Assembly: GCA_013373105.1 (NCBI GenBank)
Contig: JABXIJ010000002.1
Span: 1 to 64,000, forward strand
Reading direction: 5' to 3'
From: Flavobacteriaceae bacterium
GTDB lineage: Bacteria > Bacteroidota > Bacteroidia > Flavobacteriales > Flavobacteriaceae
Length of the DNA stretch: 64,000 nucleotides
The notes under the pieces are model-generated. The model had not been told where the DNA came from. It saw only the letters and a program-made list of their open reading frames with translations, and ran no database searches. How positions within the stretch are numbered: the stretch's first letter is position 1; each line of letters starts with the position of its first letter. Of the stretch, positions 1-8,143 are shown piece after piece. The translations under genes were made by a program, and so were the position numbers.

Positions 1-1
1 A

Positions 2-151
2 TTACTAAATGATGCAGAAGAACTTGAAGATTATTTAATTATTACTCTTAATAAGGCAATTGAAAAAGCTTCAGCTATTAATGATCAAGAGTTGGCTGCT
101 GCTGCAAAAAGTGGTATGCCAAACATTCCAGGAATGAATATGTTTAAATAA
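2..151 (+). CDS. YbaB/EbfC family nucleoid-associated protein, C-terminal part
   Basis: Only the last 49 codons lie in the window; the start is upstream of base 1. The visible tail has an acidic helix (NDAEELEDY), an alanine-rich helix and a Met/Pro/Gly-rich end ([12 protein letters not shown]), which is how YbaB/EbfC proteins finish. The family forms small DNA-binding dimers of about 105 residues associated with the nucleoid and often sits beside dnaX/recR; that neighbourhood cannot be seen here. The stop is eight bases before the next gene, so the two may be cotranscribed. The call rests on the C-terminus alone. Confidence 0.75.
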   Translation, partial: LLNDAEELEDYLIITLNKAIEKASAINDQELAAAAKSGMPNIPGMNMFK

Positions 152-158
152 AATTAAA

Positions 159-446
159 ATGTTTTTACACCTAGAAAGCTATATGTTACCTTGTTTTAGT
201 AAAACAATATTTGGTTTTACATGTTTAGGTTGTGGCTTACAACGTGGTTTTCTTTTATTAATCCAAGGTGATTTTATTGCGGCTTTTAAAATGTATCCTG
301 CAATTTACACTTTAGTCCTACTTTTTTTATTTATAACAATTAATTTATTTGAGAAATTTAAAAATTCAAATAAAATAATTAGTGAGTTAGCCTACATTAA
401 CTTAAGTATAATGATTATTAACTACCTCATTAAATCGAATTTATAA
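159..446 (+). CDS. DUF2752 family small membrane protein
   Basis: This is a 95-residue protein. The DUF2752 signature is clear: a Cys near the N-terminus (LPCFSK), then F-T-C-L-G-C-G-L-Q-R, a G-D-F-x-A-A-F segment and a Y-P-A motif leading into a hydrophobic segment (about residues 45-60). A second hydrophobic stretch is near the C-terminus. The family has no established function; the paired Cys suggest metal or redox chemistry at the inner membrane, but that is inference. A shorter start at base 183 (MLPCFSK) would also keep the whole domain. It lies 7 bases downstream of the YbaB-like gene and 6 bases upstream of the next membrane protein, so it is probably part of one short operon. Confidence 0.75.
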   Translation: MFLHLESYMLPCFSKTIFGFTCLGCGLQRGFLLLIQGDFIAAFKMYPAIYTLVLLFLFITINLFEKFKNSNKIISELAYINLSIMIINYLIKSNL

Positions 447-452
447 CCCATT

Positions 453-770
453 ATGAAAAAACTAAATACTACACTAATCTACGTTTTATCCTCTTTAAGC
501 ATATTATGTTGTTGTTTTGCAGGACTTGGTATTTTAGTGGCTTTACCATCATTTTTAATTGCTAATAAAAAATTAAATGAAGCTAATGCATATCCAGAAG
601 AATATGATCCAGAAGATATTAAACAAATGAACAATGCAAGAACTTTTGCTTTAGTTACATTGGTTATAAACGGTTTATATTTCCTTTATAATGTTTATTA
701 TTTCACAACTACAGATTGGGATGTATTTATGGAACAATATAAAGAAGCTTTAGAGCAATATCAGAAATAA
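453..770 (+). CDS. CCC-motif membrane protein
   Basis: This is a 105-residue protein with three consecutive cysteines (ILCCCFAGLG) inside the first membrane segment (about residues 8-36), a polar loop rich in Asn, Glu and Asp, and a second membrane segment around residues 65-85. This layout matches the Bacteroidetes family annotated as CCC-motif membrane protein, related to the DUF4190-type two-helix proteins. No function is known. It follows the DUF2752 gene by six bases and is closed by a bidirectional terminator. Confidence 0.7.
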   Translation: MKKLNTTLIYVLSSLSILCCCFAGLGILVALPSFLIANKKLNEANAYPEEYDPEDIKQMNNARTFALVTLVINGLYFLYNVYYFTTTDWDVFMEQYKEALEQYQK

Positions 771-780
771 GGTATAAGTT

Positions 781-814
781 AAAAAAAATCCAATCATTAA
801 TGATTGGATTTTTT
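781..814. terminator. Bidirectional intrinsic terminator between converging genes
   Basis: A palindromic stem (AATCCAATCATT paired with AATGATTGGATT) is flanked by an A-run on the left and a T-run on the right, so it can stop transcription from both the CCC-motif gene and the converging membrane protein gene. Confidence 0.85.
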
Positions 815-816
815 TA

Positions 817-1266
817 TTAAACGAAGGCAAAACCTAACATTCCAATAATAAATAATAAAGCATAAAGCGATAATACAATAATTGTAAATACGCCTAAAAA
901 CTTGTAATGACTTTTTAGCATTTCAAAAGCACCAGAAAGACTATCATCGTTCTTTGAAGCTAGTGCAATTTTCATTTTCTTAGAAAATTTAAATAAGTAA
1001 AGTATTGGAAAAAAATAAATAGCTGCTATTACTAAGTAGGTAACAGAAATAAACGACCCCATATTAAATGGTATTTGATTTTCATATAGTGAGTTAAATT
1101 CCTCACCAAAAAATATACCTGAAAAAATTGCTACTAACACAAAAAAAGCAACACCTACAAAACCAACTATAGATAGAAAAAATGCCCATTTAGATATTTC
1201 ACTTAAATAGTTTCGAGAAGCGTTATTAATTGTTAATTGTTCTAATTCTGTAATTGGAGTTTTCAT
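817..1266 (-). CDS. Membrane protein, probably DUF5362 family
   Basis: This is a 149-residue protein with three predicted membrane segments (about residues 25-48, 68-90 and 122-146) and a short cytosolic N-terminus that begins MKTPITELEQLT. The helix-loop pattern, including an amphipathic segment before the last helix (SGAFEMLKSHYKFLG), resembles DUF5362 proteins of Flavobacteria, whose role is unknown. I chose the ATG at 1266: the longer GTG start at 1305 lies inside the rocD terminator hairpin. Downstream it converges on the CCC-motif gene. Confidence 0.6.
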   Translation of the reverse strand: MKTPITELEQLTINNASRNYLSEISKWAFFLSIVGFVGVAFFVLVAIFSGIFFGEEFNSLYENQIPFNMGSFISVTYLVIAAIYFFPILYLFKFSKKMKIALASKNDDSLSGAFEMLKSHYKFLGVFTIIVLSLYALLFIIGMLGFAFV

Positions 1267-1294
1267 AAATTTATTTTTAAAAAAATAAAAATAT

Positions 1295-1341
1295 AAAAAA
1301 GCCACTAACTTTTTAAATTAATTAAAAAAATTGTGGCTTTA
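1295..1341 (-). terminator. Terminator downstream of rocD
   Basis: On the minus strand AAAGCCAC and GTGGCTTT flank an AT-rich loop and are followed by a U-run, 20 bases after the rocD stop. Its position also argues against the longer GTG start for the gene to its left. Confidence 0.65.
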
Positions 1342-1360
1342 ACTTTTAATAATAAGTTTT

Positions 1361-2635
1361 TTAAAAATCAGCCATGGTGTTTTTTATTATTGAAATACAT
1401 TCTCTTAGCTGTTCTTCTGTAATTACTAAAGGAGGTGCAAATCGAATTATATTACCATGAGTAGGTTTTGCTAATAAACCATTGTCTCTTAATTTTAAAC
1501 AAATTTTCCAAGCTGCGTCACTATCTTCTGAATCATTTATTACAATTGCATTCAATAATCCTTTACCTCTTACAAGTTTCACTAAATCATTTTTATCTGC
1601 AAAAGCAGAAAGTTCCTCTCTAAATAATTTACCTAATCTATCTGCATTTTCTGCTAATTTTTCTTCAGAAACTACTTCTAAAGCAGCCATTGCAACTGCA
1701 GCAGCTATTGGGTTTCCTCCAAATGTAGATCCATGATTACCAGGCTTTATAACATTCATAACATTTTCATTAGCTAATACTGCAGAAACAGGATATGCTC
1801 CTCCACTTAATGCTTTACCTAATATTAATACATCTGGTTTAACATCTGGTGTACTCTCACAGTTTTTATTTTCGCAAGTACAATTACCACATGTAGCTAA
1901 CAAACGTCCTGTTCTTGCAATTCCTGTCTGTACTTCGTCTGCAATAAATAAAACATTGTAATCTTCACATAATTGTTTTGCAGCTTTTAAATAGCCTTCA
2001 GAAGGAACATAAACTCCAGCCTCACCTTGAATAGGTTCTACCAAAAATGCAGCTACATTTGGATTATTTTCTAATGTTTCTTGTAATTCTTGTAGATTAT
2101 CGTACTCAATTTTTATAAAACCTTTAGTGTAAGGCCCAAAATTTTTACGAGCAACAGGATCATTTGAAAAAGAAATTATGGTAGTAGTTCTACCATGAAA
2201 ATTATTTTCACAAACTATAATTTCTGCTTTATTCTCATCAATACCTTTTACCTCGTAAGCCCATTTTCTTGCCATTTTTAAAGCAGTTTCTACAGCTTCT
2301 GCACCAGTATTCATGGGTAATAGTTTATCAAAACCAAAGTATTCTGAGGCAAATTTTTCATACTTACCTAACATATCATTATAGAAAGCTCTAGATGTTA
2401 AAGTTAAGGTAGCTGCTTGATTTGTTAATGCCTCTACTATTTTCGGATGACAATGCCCTTGATTTACAGCAGAATAAGCAGATAAAAAATCATAATATTG
2501 TTTTCCTTCTACATCCCAAACATGCACACCTTCTCCTCTGCTCAACACCACTGGTAATGGGTGATAATTATGTGCACCATATTTGCTCTCTAATTCAATC
2601 GCTTTTTGCGAAGTTAATTGGTCTAAAACAGCCAT
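1361..2635 (-). CDS. rocD: Ornithine aminotransferase (ornithine--oxo-acid transaminase)
   Basis: This enzyme transfers the delta-amino group of ornithine to 2-oxoglutarate, giving glutamate semialdehyde, in arginine/ornithine breakdown and proline metabolism; it is a cytosolic PLP enzyme. At 424 residues it has the family length. The PLP lysine is K274 in [10 protein letters not shown], and the cofactor-contacting Asp is D233 in [18 protein letters not shown] (about 109-120) and the HGSTFGGNP motif near residue 310 are typical of class-III transaminases. Odd feature: between RTGRLLA and the PLP lysine there is an insertion carrying four cysteines (C249, C252, C254, C259), not present in the Bacillus and human enzymes as I remember them. 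The gene is monocistronic, with its own promoter, a structured leader and a terminator. Confidence 0.95.
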   Translation of the reverse strand: MAVLDQLTSQKAIELESKYGAHNYHPLPVVLSRGEGVHVWDVEGKQYYDFLSAYSAVNQGHCHPKIVEALTNQAATLTLTSRAFYNDMLGKYEKFASEYFGFDKLLPMNTGAEAVETALKMARKWAYEVKGIDENKAEIIVCENNFHGRTTTIISFSNDPVARKNFGPYTKGFIKIEYDNLQELQETLENNPNVAAFLVEPIQGEAGVYVPSEGYLKAAKQLCEDYNVLFIADEVQTGIARTGRLLATCGNCTCENKNCESTPDVKPDVLILGKALSGGAYPVSAVLANENVMNVIKPGNHGSTFGGNPIAAAVAMAALEVVSEEKLAENADRLGKLFREELSAFADKNDLVKLVRGKGLLNAIVINDSEDSDAAWKICLKLRDNGLLAKPTHGNIIRFAPPLVITEEQLRECISIIKNTMADF

Positions 2636-2735
2636 TTTTAATACGTTTATAATTAATAAATAACCATTCCTGTTCTACCTTTATCCTTCTGATGGACATC
2701 AGAAATTCAGCGTGGGAAAGAAATCATCCCTGAAG
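2636..2735 (-). promoter_or_regulatory. Structured 5' leader of rocD (unassigned)
   Basis: The predicted rocD transcript starts near 2735. Its first half folds well: UUCA-GGGA pairs with UCCC and UGAA around a 9-base loop with an ACGC bulge (about 2734-2706), followed one base later by UUCUGAU/AUCAGAA with a GUCC tetraloop (about 2704-2687). This stretch is richer in G+C than its surroundings. A six-codon reading frame (2727-2707, MISFPR then stop) lies inside the first hairpin. I do not recognise it as a known riboswitch class. It may be a leader-peptide attenuator, a riboswitch or a protein-binding site; all three are inference. Confidence 0.5.
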
Positions 2736-2740
2736 AACAA

Positions 2741-2748
2741 CAAAAATA
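2741..2748 (-). promoter_or_regulatory. Promoter -7 box for rocD
   Basis: TATTTTTG on the minus strand fits the Bacteroidetes TAnnTTTG box and puts the start of transcription just at the beginning of the structured leader. Confidence 0.65.
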
Positions 2749-2779
2749 AGAAATTAATCTATAAACTATTGTTATTTCC

Positions 2780-2787
2780 TAATTTTG
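2780..2787 (+). promoter_or_regulatory. Promoter -7 box for the uracil methyltransferase gene
   Basis: TAATTTTG, a perfect TAnnTTTG box, lies 20 bases upstream of the ATG at 2808. Confidence 0.6.
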
Positions 2788-2807
2788 TAAACTATAAATT
2801 TTAATAA

Positions 2808-4262
2808 ATGCCAAGAAGAGAACGAAATCCTTTTGTTAAAAGAAATCAAGTATTAGAACTAGAAGTAAAAAGTTATGCTTTTGGTGGAAAAGGAATTGCA
2901 AAAATTAGAAATGAAAAGGGTGAATTTGTTGTTTTTATTCCAAATACTTTACCTGGTCAGGTTGTAAAAGCGCAAATAAAAAAATCAAGTAAGAAGTATG
3001 CAGAAGCTAAATTAATAGATGTTTTAAAACCTTCTAAAGATGAAGTTACTGTACCATATCAAGATATTCCAGGAGCACCATATATACAGTTACCCATAGA
3101 AATTCAGCATCAATATAAAAAAGAAAGTACCTTATCACTTTTTAAAAGAATTGGTAAAGTAAATCATATTGAAGATATTTTTGATGAGTTTATAAGTTCG
3201 CCAAACGCATTTCATTATAGAAATAAAATGGAATATGGTTTTTCGGCAATTGGTTATGATAGAGTTAATAAAACCGATAAAGACGAATTTACACTTGGTT
3301 TTAAAAGACGTGGTGTTTGGTGGATGGGTGATAACCTAGAAAAAGACTCTGGTTTGTTTGATAAAGAATTAGAAGACCACATAAAAAACATTAGGTCTTA
3401 TTGTAAAGCAACAGGTTTACAAGCTTGGCATGGACCAAAAAAAGAAGGTTTTTTTAGGTATTTTGTAGTTCGTAAATCATACAAAACCATCGAGTTATTA
3501 TTCAATTTAGTAACAACATCTTATGAGTTAGAAAGATTTGATTTACAAAAATTTGCAAATTATTTAGTTGAGTTATTTGGAGAAAGAGTTGCAGGTTTAT
3601 TACACACTATAAACGATGAAATTGGAGATAGAACTATTGCTACTACTGGAAGTATAAATCTAGTTTATGGTAAAGATAAAATTGTTGAAGAGTTATTAGG
3701 TTTAAACTTCGAAATTAGTATGAAAAGTTTTTTTCAAACTAATCCAAAATCTGCTGAAAAGCTCTATTCAAAAGTAGTAGACTATGTTTTAGAAGATAAA
3801 TCCAAAGTAGACAATACAGTAGTTATGGATTTATTTTGTGGAACAGGAACAATTGGACAAATTGTAGCTTCTAGAGCTACAAACACTAAAATAATTGGAG
3901 TAGATATTGTTAAATCAGCAATTGAAGATGCTACAAAAAATGCAAAAAGAAATAATATAACTGGAGTTAAGTTTTATGCTGCAGATGTTGGTAAATTTTT
4001 ACAACAACACCCAGAATACAAAGGAAAAATTAAAACCATTATTTTAGACCCTGCAAGAGCAGGAATTGTACCCAAAACACTAAAGAAAATAATTGATTTA
4101 AATGCAGATAGAATGGTGTATGTGTCATGTAATCCAGCTACACAAGCAAGAGACACAGAAGAATTAAGATCTGCAGGATATGAATTAAAAAAAATAAGTT
4201 TAGTAGATCAGTTTCCGCATACTGCTCATATAGAAACTGTGGTTTTATTTGAAAAGTGTTAA
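2808..4262 (+). CDS. rlmD: RNA uracil-C5 methyltransferase (RlmD/TrmA family)
   Basis: This is an S-adenosylmethionine-dependent enzyme that makes 5-methyluridine in rRNA or tRNA. Of 484 residues, about 12-70 form a TRAM RNA-binding domain (KSYAFGGKGIAK), a central region follows, and the C-terminal Rossmann domain has the SAM motif DLFCGTGTIGQ (about 343-353), LDPARAG, the nucleophilic cysteine C441 in YVSCNPATQ and the general-base Glu in HTAHIETV. Odd feature: the four cysteines that hold the 4Fe-4S cluster in E. coli RlmD (pattern C-x5-C-x2-C before the central domain) are absent; that place reads DIPGAPYIQLP. The exact target (U1939 of 23S rRNA, or U54 of tRNA) therefore cannot be given, and the gene symbol is only the closest family name. 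It heads a run of plus-strand genes. Confidence 0.8.
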   Translation: MPRRERNPFVKRNQVLELEVKSYAFGGKGIAKIRNEKGEFVVFIPNTLPGQVVKAQIKKSSKKYAEAKLIDVLKPSKDEVTVPYQDIPGAPYIQLPIEIQHQYKKESTLSLFKRIGKVNHIEDIFDEFISSPNAFHYRNKMEYGFSAIGYDRVNKTDKDEFTLGFKRRGVWWMGDNLEKDSGLFDKELEDHIKNIRSYCKATGLQAWHGPKKEGFFRYFVVRKSYKTIELLFNLVTTSYELERFDLQKFANYLVELFGERVAGLLHTINDEIGDRTIATTGSINLVYGKDKIVEELLGLNFEISMKSFFQTNPKSAEKLYSKVVDYVLEDKSKVDNTVVMDLFCGTGTIGQIVASRATNTKIIGVDIVKSAIEDATKNAKRNNITGVKFYAADVGKFLQQHPEYKGKIKTIILDPARAGIVPKTLKKIIDLNADRMVYVSCNPATQARDTEELRSAGYELKKISLVDQFPHTAHIETVVLFEKC

Positions 4263-4326
4263 TAAGTAAAAAGGGCTTTTATCGTTATCCTTAAAAAAGA
4301 TTTTAATTTAGCAAAAAAATAAAATT

Positions 4327-4623
4327 ATGAGCATGAAAAAACTATCACAAATTGAGATAGAAAAAAGAATTGAAAATCTACAAGATTGGGATTATGTAGA
4401 TGATGCATTATTTACCGATTTTGAGTTTGATAATTTTAAAGATTGTATGTCTGCTATGAATAGAATTGCCTTTGAGTGTGAGGCTTTAAATCATCACCCA
4501 GAATGGACAAACGTATATAATACTCTTGAAATTAGATTAACTACTCATGATGCTGAAGGTGTAACAGAATTAGATTTTAAACTAGCTGAAATAATCAATA
4601 AAATTGTAGAAGTTGAAGAATAA
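4327..4623 (+). CDS. 4a-hydroxytetrahydrobiopterin dehydratase (pterin carbinolamine dehydratase)
   Basis: This small cytosolic enzyme regenerates pterin cofactor by dehydrating 4a-hydroxytetrahydrobiopterin after aromatic amino acid hydroxylation. At 98 residues it is the normal length. The active-site signature is complete: the EALNHHPEW motif (about 57-65), with the paired histidines, followed by Y-N-x-L and the T-T-H-D-A-x-G-V-T-x-x-D segment. The third histidine is in LTTHDAEG. It starts MSMKK; the second Met could also be used. Its stop is three bases before the DUF6452 gene, so they are probably cotranscribed. The family can also occur in molybdopterin contexts, which I do not see here. 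Confidence 0.9.
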   Translation: MSMKKLSQIEIEKRIENLQDWDYVDDALFTDFEFDNFKDCMSAMNRIAFECEALNHHPEWTNVYNTLEIRLTTHDAEGVTELDFKLAEIINKIVEVEE

Positions 4624-4626
4624 TCT

Positions 4627-5079
4627 ATGAGAAAATATTTTTTTATAATTCTTGCTATTTTTTTAGTGTATTCGTCTTGTGAAAAAGATGATTTTTGTAC
4701 ACTAGCACCTGTAACACCCAACTTAATTTTACGTTTTTATGACGATGTTAATAGAAACGATTTAAAAACAACTACAGGCTTGTATGTTTGGGCAGAAAAT
4801 AAAGACAGTATTTTTATAGATCAAGCTACAGATTCTTTAGTAATTCCATTAAACTCAGCAGCTTCACAAACTGTTTACAATTTATCTCAAGGTAATGTTA
4901 TAAATCAACTTACAATAAATTATTCAGTAACTAACGAATATGTATCAAGATCATGTGGTTTTAAATCAATTTTCGATAACCTATCTATTTCATCTAATAA
5001 TACTTGGGTTACAGATTTAAGCATAACAACTACAACAGTAAATAATCAAAATTCAGCTCATGTACAAGTATATCATTAG
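4627..5079 (+). CDS. DUF6452 family lipoprotein
   Basis: This is a 150-residue lipoprotein. The signal peptide ends in VYSSC with the lipid-carrying cysteine at residue 18, followed by EKDDFC. The rest is beta-rich with a conserved middle (TGLYVWAENKDSI) and a C-terminal S-x-N-x-W-V-T-D-L segment. This fits the Bacteroidetes family DUF6452, of unknown function. It overlaps the following DUF6048 gene by 20 bases; the same pair next to an RNA uracil methyltransferase is, from memory, a recurrent flavobacterial arrangement. The product is presumably anchored in the outer or inner membrane facing the periplasm. Confidence 0.75.
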   Translation: MRKYFFIILAIFLVYSSCEKDDFCTLAPVTPNLILRFYDDVNRNDLKTTTGLYVWAENKDSIFIDQATDSLVIPLNSAASQTVYNLSQGNVINQLTINYSVTNEYVSRSCGFKSIFDNLSISSNNTWVTDLSITTTTVNNQNSAHVQVYH

Positions 5080-5767
5080 TATTTGTTTATTGGTTTGTAC
5101 AATACAAGTTGTGGCTCAAGAAACAACTGTTAATAAAGTTGATAAAACTAAGGACTCTATAGTATACAAATCACCTTATGGAATTCGATTAGGAATTGAT
5201 ATAAGTAAACCTATTAAAGCAGCAGTAGATGGTGAATATAATAGTGGATTAGAAATTGTTGCTGATTATAGAATATCTAAGCGTTTATATTTAGCGACTG
5301 AAATTGGTTTTGAAAACGAAACTACAAAAGAAGATTACACAAATTCTACAGCAAAAGGCTCATATATTAGATTAGGATTTAATTACAATGCCTATGAAAA
5401 TTGGTTAGACATGAATAATGAAATCTTTATGGGTTTCAGATATGGTTTTAGTGTTTTCGAACAAACGTTAAATAGTTTTACTCCAAATATTAGCAACACT
5501 TATTTTCCTGGTAATCAAGCAACGAATATTAATTCGTCTGAAAATCTTAATACACATTGGACAGAATTTATGTTTGGTGTAAAAGTAGAAACCTTTAAAA
5601 ACTTTTTTATTGGGGCAAGTATATCGTATAAAGTATTGATTAACACAAAAGAACCAGATGATTTTAAAACCTTGTACTCACCAGGTTTTAACCGAATTTT
5701 TGAGAGTGGAACTGGCTTTGGTTTTAATTACACCATTTCTTACTTAATCCCATTTAAAAAGAAATAA
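5060..5767 (+). CDS. DUF6048 family outer-membrane beta-barrel-like protein
   Basis: This is a 235-residue protein with a signal peptide ending at VVAQ (about residue 19). After a Lys/Asp-rich linker it has alternating short beta-strands with aromatic ends (GIRLGIDISKPI, LYLATEIGFENE, SYIRLGFNYN, FMGFRYGFSVF, EFMFGVKVETF, FFIGASISYKVL) and a C-terminal strand ending in IPFKKK, which is the pattern of a small outer-membrane beta-barrel. It is translationally coupled to the DUF6452 lipoprotein (20-base overlap), suggesting they work together. The family has no known function. Confidence 0.75.
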   Translation: MYKYIISICLLVCTIQVVAQETTVNKVDKTKDSIVYKSPYGIRLGIDISKPIKAAVDGEYNSGLEIVADYRISKRLYLATEIGFENETTKEDYTNSTAKGSYIRLGFNYNAYENWLDMNNEIFMGFRYGFSVFEQTLNSFTPNISNTYFPGNQATNINSSENLNTHWTEFMFGVKVETFKNFFIGASISYKVLINTKEPDDFKTLYSPGFNRIFESGTGFGFNYTISYLIPFKKK

Positions 5768-5882
5768 TAAATATTTATTAAATTTATAAACCCAAAAAAG
5801 TAATATTCAGAAAAAACGAGTGTAATTTTTAAGAATAATGATGTACTTTTTTCTGTAACTTTAACTCGAACTTTTATTAATT

Positions 5883-6830
5883 ATGAATAAGATTCCAAGC
5901 GTTAATTTAACTGATTTTCTGTCAGGAGATGAACAAAGAAAACAGAAGTTTACTAAAGAAATTGGTCATGCTTACGAAAACATTGGCTTTGTTGCTTTAA
6001 AAGGTCATTTTTTAGATGACAAATTAGTTGACGAGCTTTATAAAGAAATTAAAAACTTTTTTGATTTACCTGAAGCCGTAAAAAAGAAGTATGAAATTCC
6101 AGGAATTGGAGGTCAAAGAGGCTATGTTTCTTTTGGTAAAGAATCTGCAAAAGGTAAAAAAGAAGGCGATTTAAAAGAATTTTGGCATTTTGGTCAGTAT
6201 GTAGATGAAGATTCTAAATATGCAAAAGAATATCCACCAAATGTAATTGTAGAAGAATTACCAAATTTTAATAAAGTAGGCAAAGAAGCATATCAAATGC
6301 TAGAAAAAACAGCCAAGTTTGTTTTACGTTCTTTAGCATTACACTTAGGTTTAGAAGAAACTTATTTCGACAACTACATTAAAAATGGTAATAGTATTTT
6401 AAGACCTATACACTACCCTCCTATTAAAACTGAACCAAAAGGTGCAGTAAGAGCAGCAGCACATGGCGATATCAATTTAATAACACTATTAATGGGTGCT
6501 CAAGGAAAAGGATTACAAGTGCAAAATCATAATGGAGATTGGATTGATGCAGTTGCTGAGCCGGATGAATTGATGATTAATGTAGGAGACATGCTCTCTA
6601 GACATAGCAATAACAAATTAAAATCAACAATACATAGAGTAACAAATCCTCCAAAAGAATTGTGGGGTACTTCTCGTTATTCTATTCCATTTTTTATGCA
6701 TCCAATTTCAGAAATGAAATTAGATGTTTTAGAAAACTGTATTGACGAAAACAATCCTAAACAATTTGATGATATTACTGCTGGAGAATTTTTAGATGAA
6801 CGTTTAAAAGAACTTGGATTAAAAAAATAA
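5883..6830 (+). CDS. Isopenicillin N synthase-like 2-oxoglutarate/Fe(II) oxygenase
   Basis: This is a 315-residue cytosolic non-haem iron oxygenase. The iron ligands are visible as H194 and D196 (AAAHGDINLITLL) and H251 (KSTIHRVTNP), and the 2-oxoglutarate-binding pair is R265 and S267 in SRYSIPFF. The N-terminal DIOX_N region (about 5-120) has the usual GFVALKGH and FFDLPEAVKKKY. The family includes isopenicillin N synthase, gibberellin oxidases and many bacterial enzymes of unknown substrate; the arginine-serine pair suggests 2-oxoglutarate is used. No biosynthetic cluster surrounds it. Its stop codon overlaps the start of the SUI1 gene (shared base at 6830), so the two are translationally coupled. 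Confidence 0.85.
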   Translation: MNKIPSVNLTDFLSGDEQRKQKFTKEIGHAYENIGFVALKGHFLDDKLVDELYKEIKNFFDLPEAVKKKYEIPGIGGQRGYVSFGKESAKGKKEGDLKEFWHFGQYVDEDSKYAKEYPPNVIVEELPNFNKVGKEAYQMLEKTAKFVLRSLALHLGLEETYFDNYIKNGNSILRPIHYPPIKTEPKGAVRAAAHGDINLITLLMGAQGKGLQVQNHNGDWIDAVAEPDELMINVGDMLSRHSNNKLKSTIHRVTNPPKELWGTSRYSIPFFMHPISEMKLDVLENCIDENNPKQFDDITAGEFLDERLKELGLKK

Positions 6831-7153
6831 TGGATTTAAGAGATCAATTAAAAAATTTATTCCCCGAACACAAAGAAACAGCAGACCCAGAAATTGAAAC
6901 ATCGAATATCTGGCTACAAGAAGATACCCTAATTTGTAAATACGAAAAAAGAAAAGGTAAACCAATTACCATAATTGAAGGTTACACTGGTGCTACATCA
7001 GATTTTAAAATACTAGCCAAAGAAATAAAAAAAATGCTTTCTGTTGGTGGTAGTTTTAAACAAGATAAAATAATTATTCAAGGTGATTATAGAGATAAAA
7101 TTATGGATATGTTAAAAGAAAAAGGATTTAAAGTAAAACGTGTTGGAGGATAA
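6830..7153 (+). CDS. Translation initiation factor SUI1/eIF1-like protein
   Basis: This 107-residue protein matches the bacterial SUI1/YciH family: a variable N-terminus of about 35 residues, then the compact alpha-beta core with RKGKPITIIEGYTG, an acidic loop, LAKEIKKMLSVGGS, and the C-terminal IIIQGDYRDKI followed by LKEKGFKVKRVGG. In eukaryotes and archaea the homologue controls start-codon choice; the bacterial role is uncertain, since the protein is not essential where tested. It is coupled to the upstream oxygenase by a one-base overlap and is followed 45 bases later by the DUF1835 gene. Confidence 0.9.
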   Translation: MDLRDQLKNLFPEHKETADPEIETSNIWLQEDTLICKYEKRKGKPITIIEGYTGATSDFKILAKEIKKMLSVGGSFKQDKIIIQGDYRDKIMDMLKEKGFKVKRVGG

Positions 7154-7198
7154 ACTTTAACACAATTAATTAAACCAAAAAACGTTAGTATATAGCTT

Positions 7199-8143
7199 AT
7201 GGGAGCTTCAATTTTACACATTACAAATGGTAATAGCACTACAAATTACCTGAAAAAATTAAATTTTCAAGGTAATTTTATTACTTGGAGAGAAATGCTT
7301 TGTGAAGGAAAAACTACAACAGATGTTGGTAGTGAAAGTTTTTGGAAACATAGATTTAATTTTTTCAAAACATCCTATAAAGTAACCAAACAGAAATTTA
7401 TAGACTTTACCCTAAAAGAATACAGAGCACTCTGTAATCAAAAAAATAATGATGAAATAGTTTTGTGGTTTGAATATGATTTATTCTGTCAAATAAACAT
7501 GATTGCTGTTATAAGTTGGCTTAAAAGATATAGAAAAGGTTATCAAATAACTCTAGTTTGTAGTGGCAAAGTAAATGGAAGTAAAAACTTAAAAACCATT
7601 TGTGAGTTAAACGTAAAACAAATTGATTCACATTTTAAAAATAGAATTACTTTAACTCAAGATGATATTGAATATGCAGATTATATTTGGCAATTATATT
7701 GTTCTGAATCTCCTTTACGATTAGAAACTGCCTATAAGTTTTACCCAAATTCACCTTTTCAATATTTAGCTAGTGCTATTGAAGCACACATTTTAAGATT
7801 TCCATCGCTAGAAAATGGATTAAATAGCCTTGAAAATACTATAATAAAAACAGCAAATAATAATTCACTTTCATCTAAAAAAGAGTTGATTGGAACGTTA
7901 TTAAAAAATGAACAAGCCTATGGTTTTGGAGATTTACAATACGAAAATAAAATTGCCAATCTCAGAAAATTGTTTTACTCTTTTAATCCAGTTAAACTGA
8001 ATATAAAGGGAGTTGCTGTTTTAAACAATCAATTGAATTTTTATGCCCAAATTAGATCTGAAGATTCATATTTGGGAGGTTCAAAAAAATATAGTTTCTT
8101 GTATAATAACCAAACAGAAAAGCTACTGCAAATTACCTCTTAA
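7199..8143 (+). CDS. DUF1835 domain protein
   Basis: This is a 314-residue soluble protein. The N-terminal third is the DUF1835 domain (LHITNGNSTTNYLKK, WREMLCEGKT, then FEYDLFCQINMIAVISWL), which has a Rossmann-like look; the middle carries the W-x-x-Y and P-L-R-L-E segments seen in members with a DUF3658-type C-terminal part. No function is established. The last base of the stop codon is the first base of the nucleoside phosphorylase start, so the two are coupled. The conserved G-N-S and W-F-E/D positions hint at nucleotide binding, but that is inference. Confidence 0.8.
   Translation: MGASILHITNGNSTTNYLKKLNFQGNFITWREMLCEGKTTTDVGSESFWKHRFNFFKTSYKVTKQKFIDFTLKEYRALCNQKNNDEIVLWFEYDLFCQINMIAVISWLKRYRKGYQITLVCSGKVNGSKNLKTICELNVKQIDSHFKNRITLTQDDIEYADYIWQLYCSESPLRLETAYKFYPNSPFQYLASAIEAHILRFPSLENGLNSLENTIIKTANNNSLSSKKELIGTLLKNEQAYGFGDLQYENKIANLRKLFYSFNPVKLNIKGVAVLNNQLNFYAQIRSEDSYLGGSKKYSFLYNNQTEKLLQITS

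Noticed and set aside
1267..1305. N-terminal extension of the DUF5362-like gene from a GTG at 1305
   Set aside because: It lies within the rocD terminator hairpin and encodes a Phe/Tyr/Lys stretch with no family similarity; the ATG at 1266 fits better.
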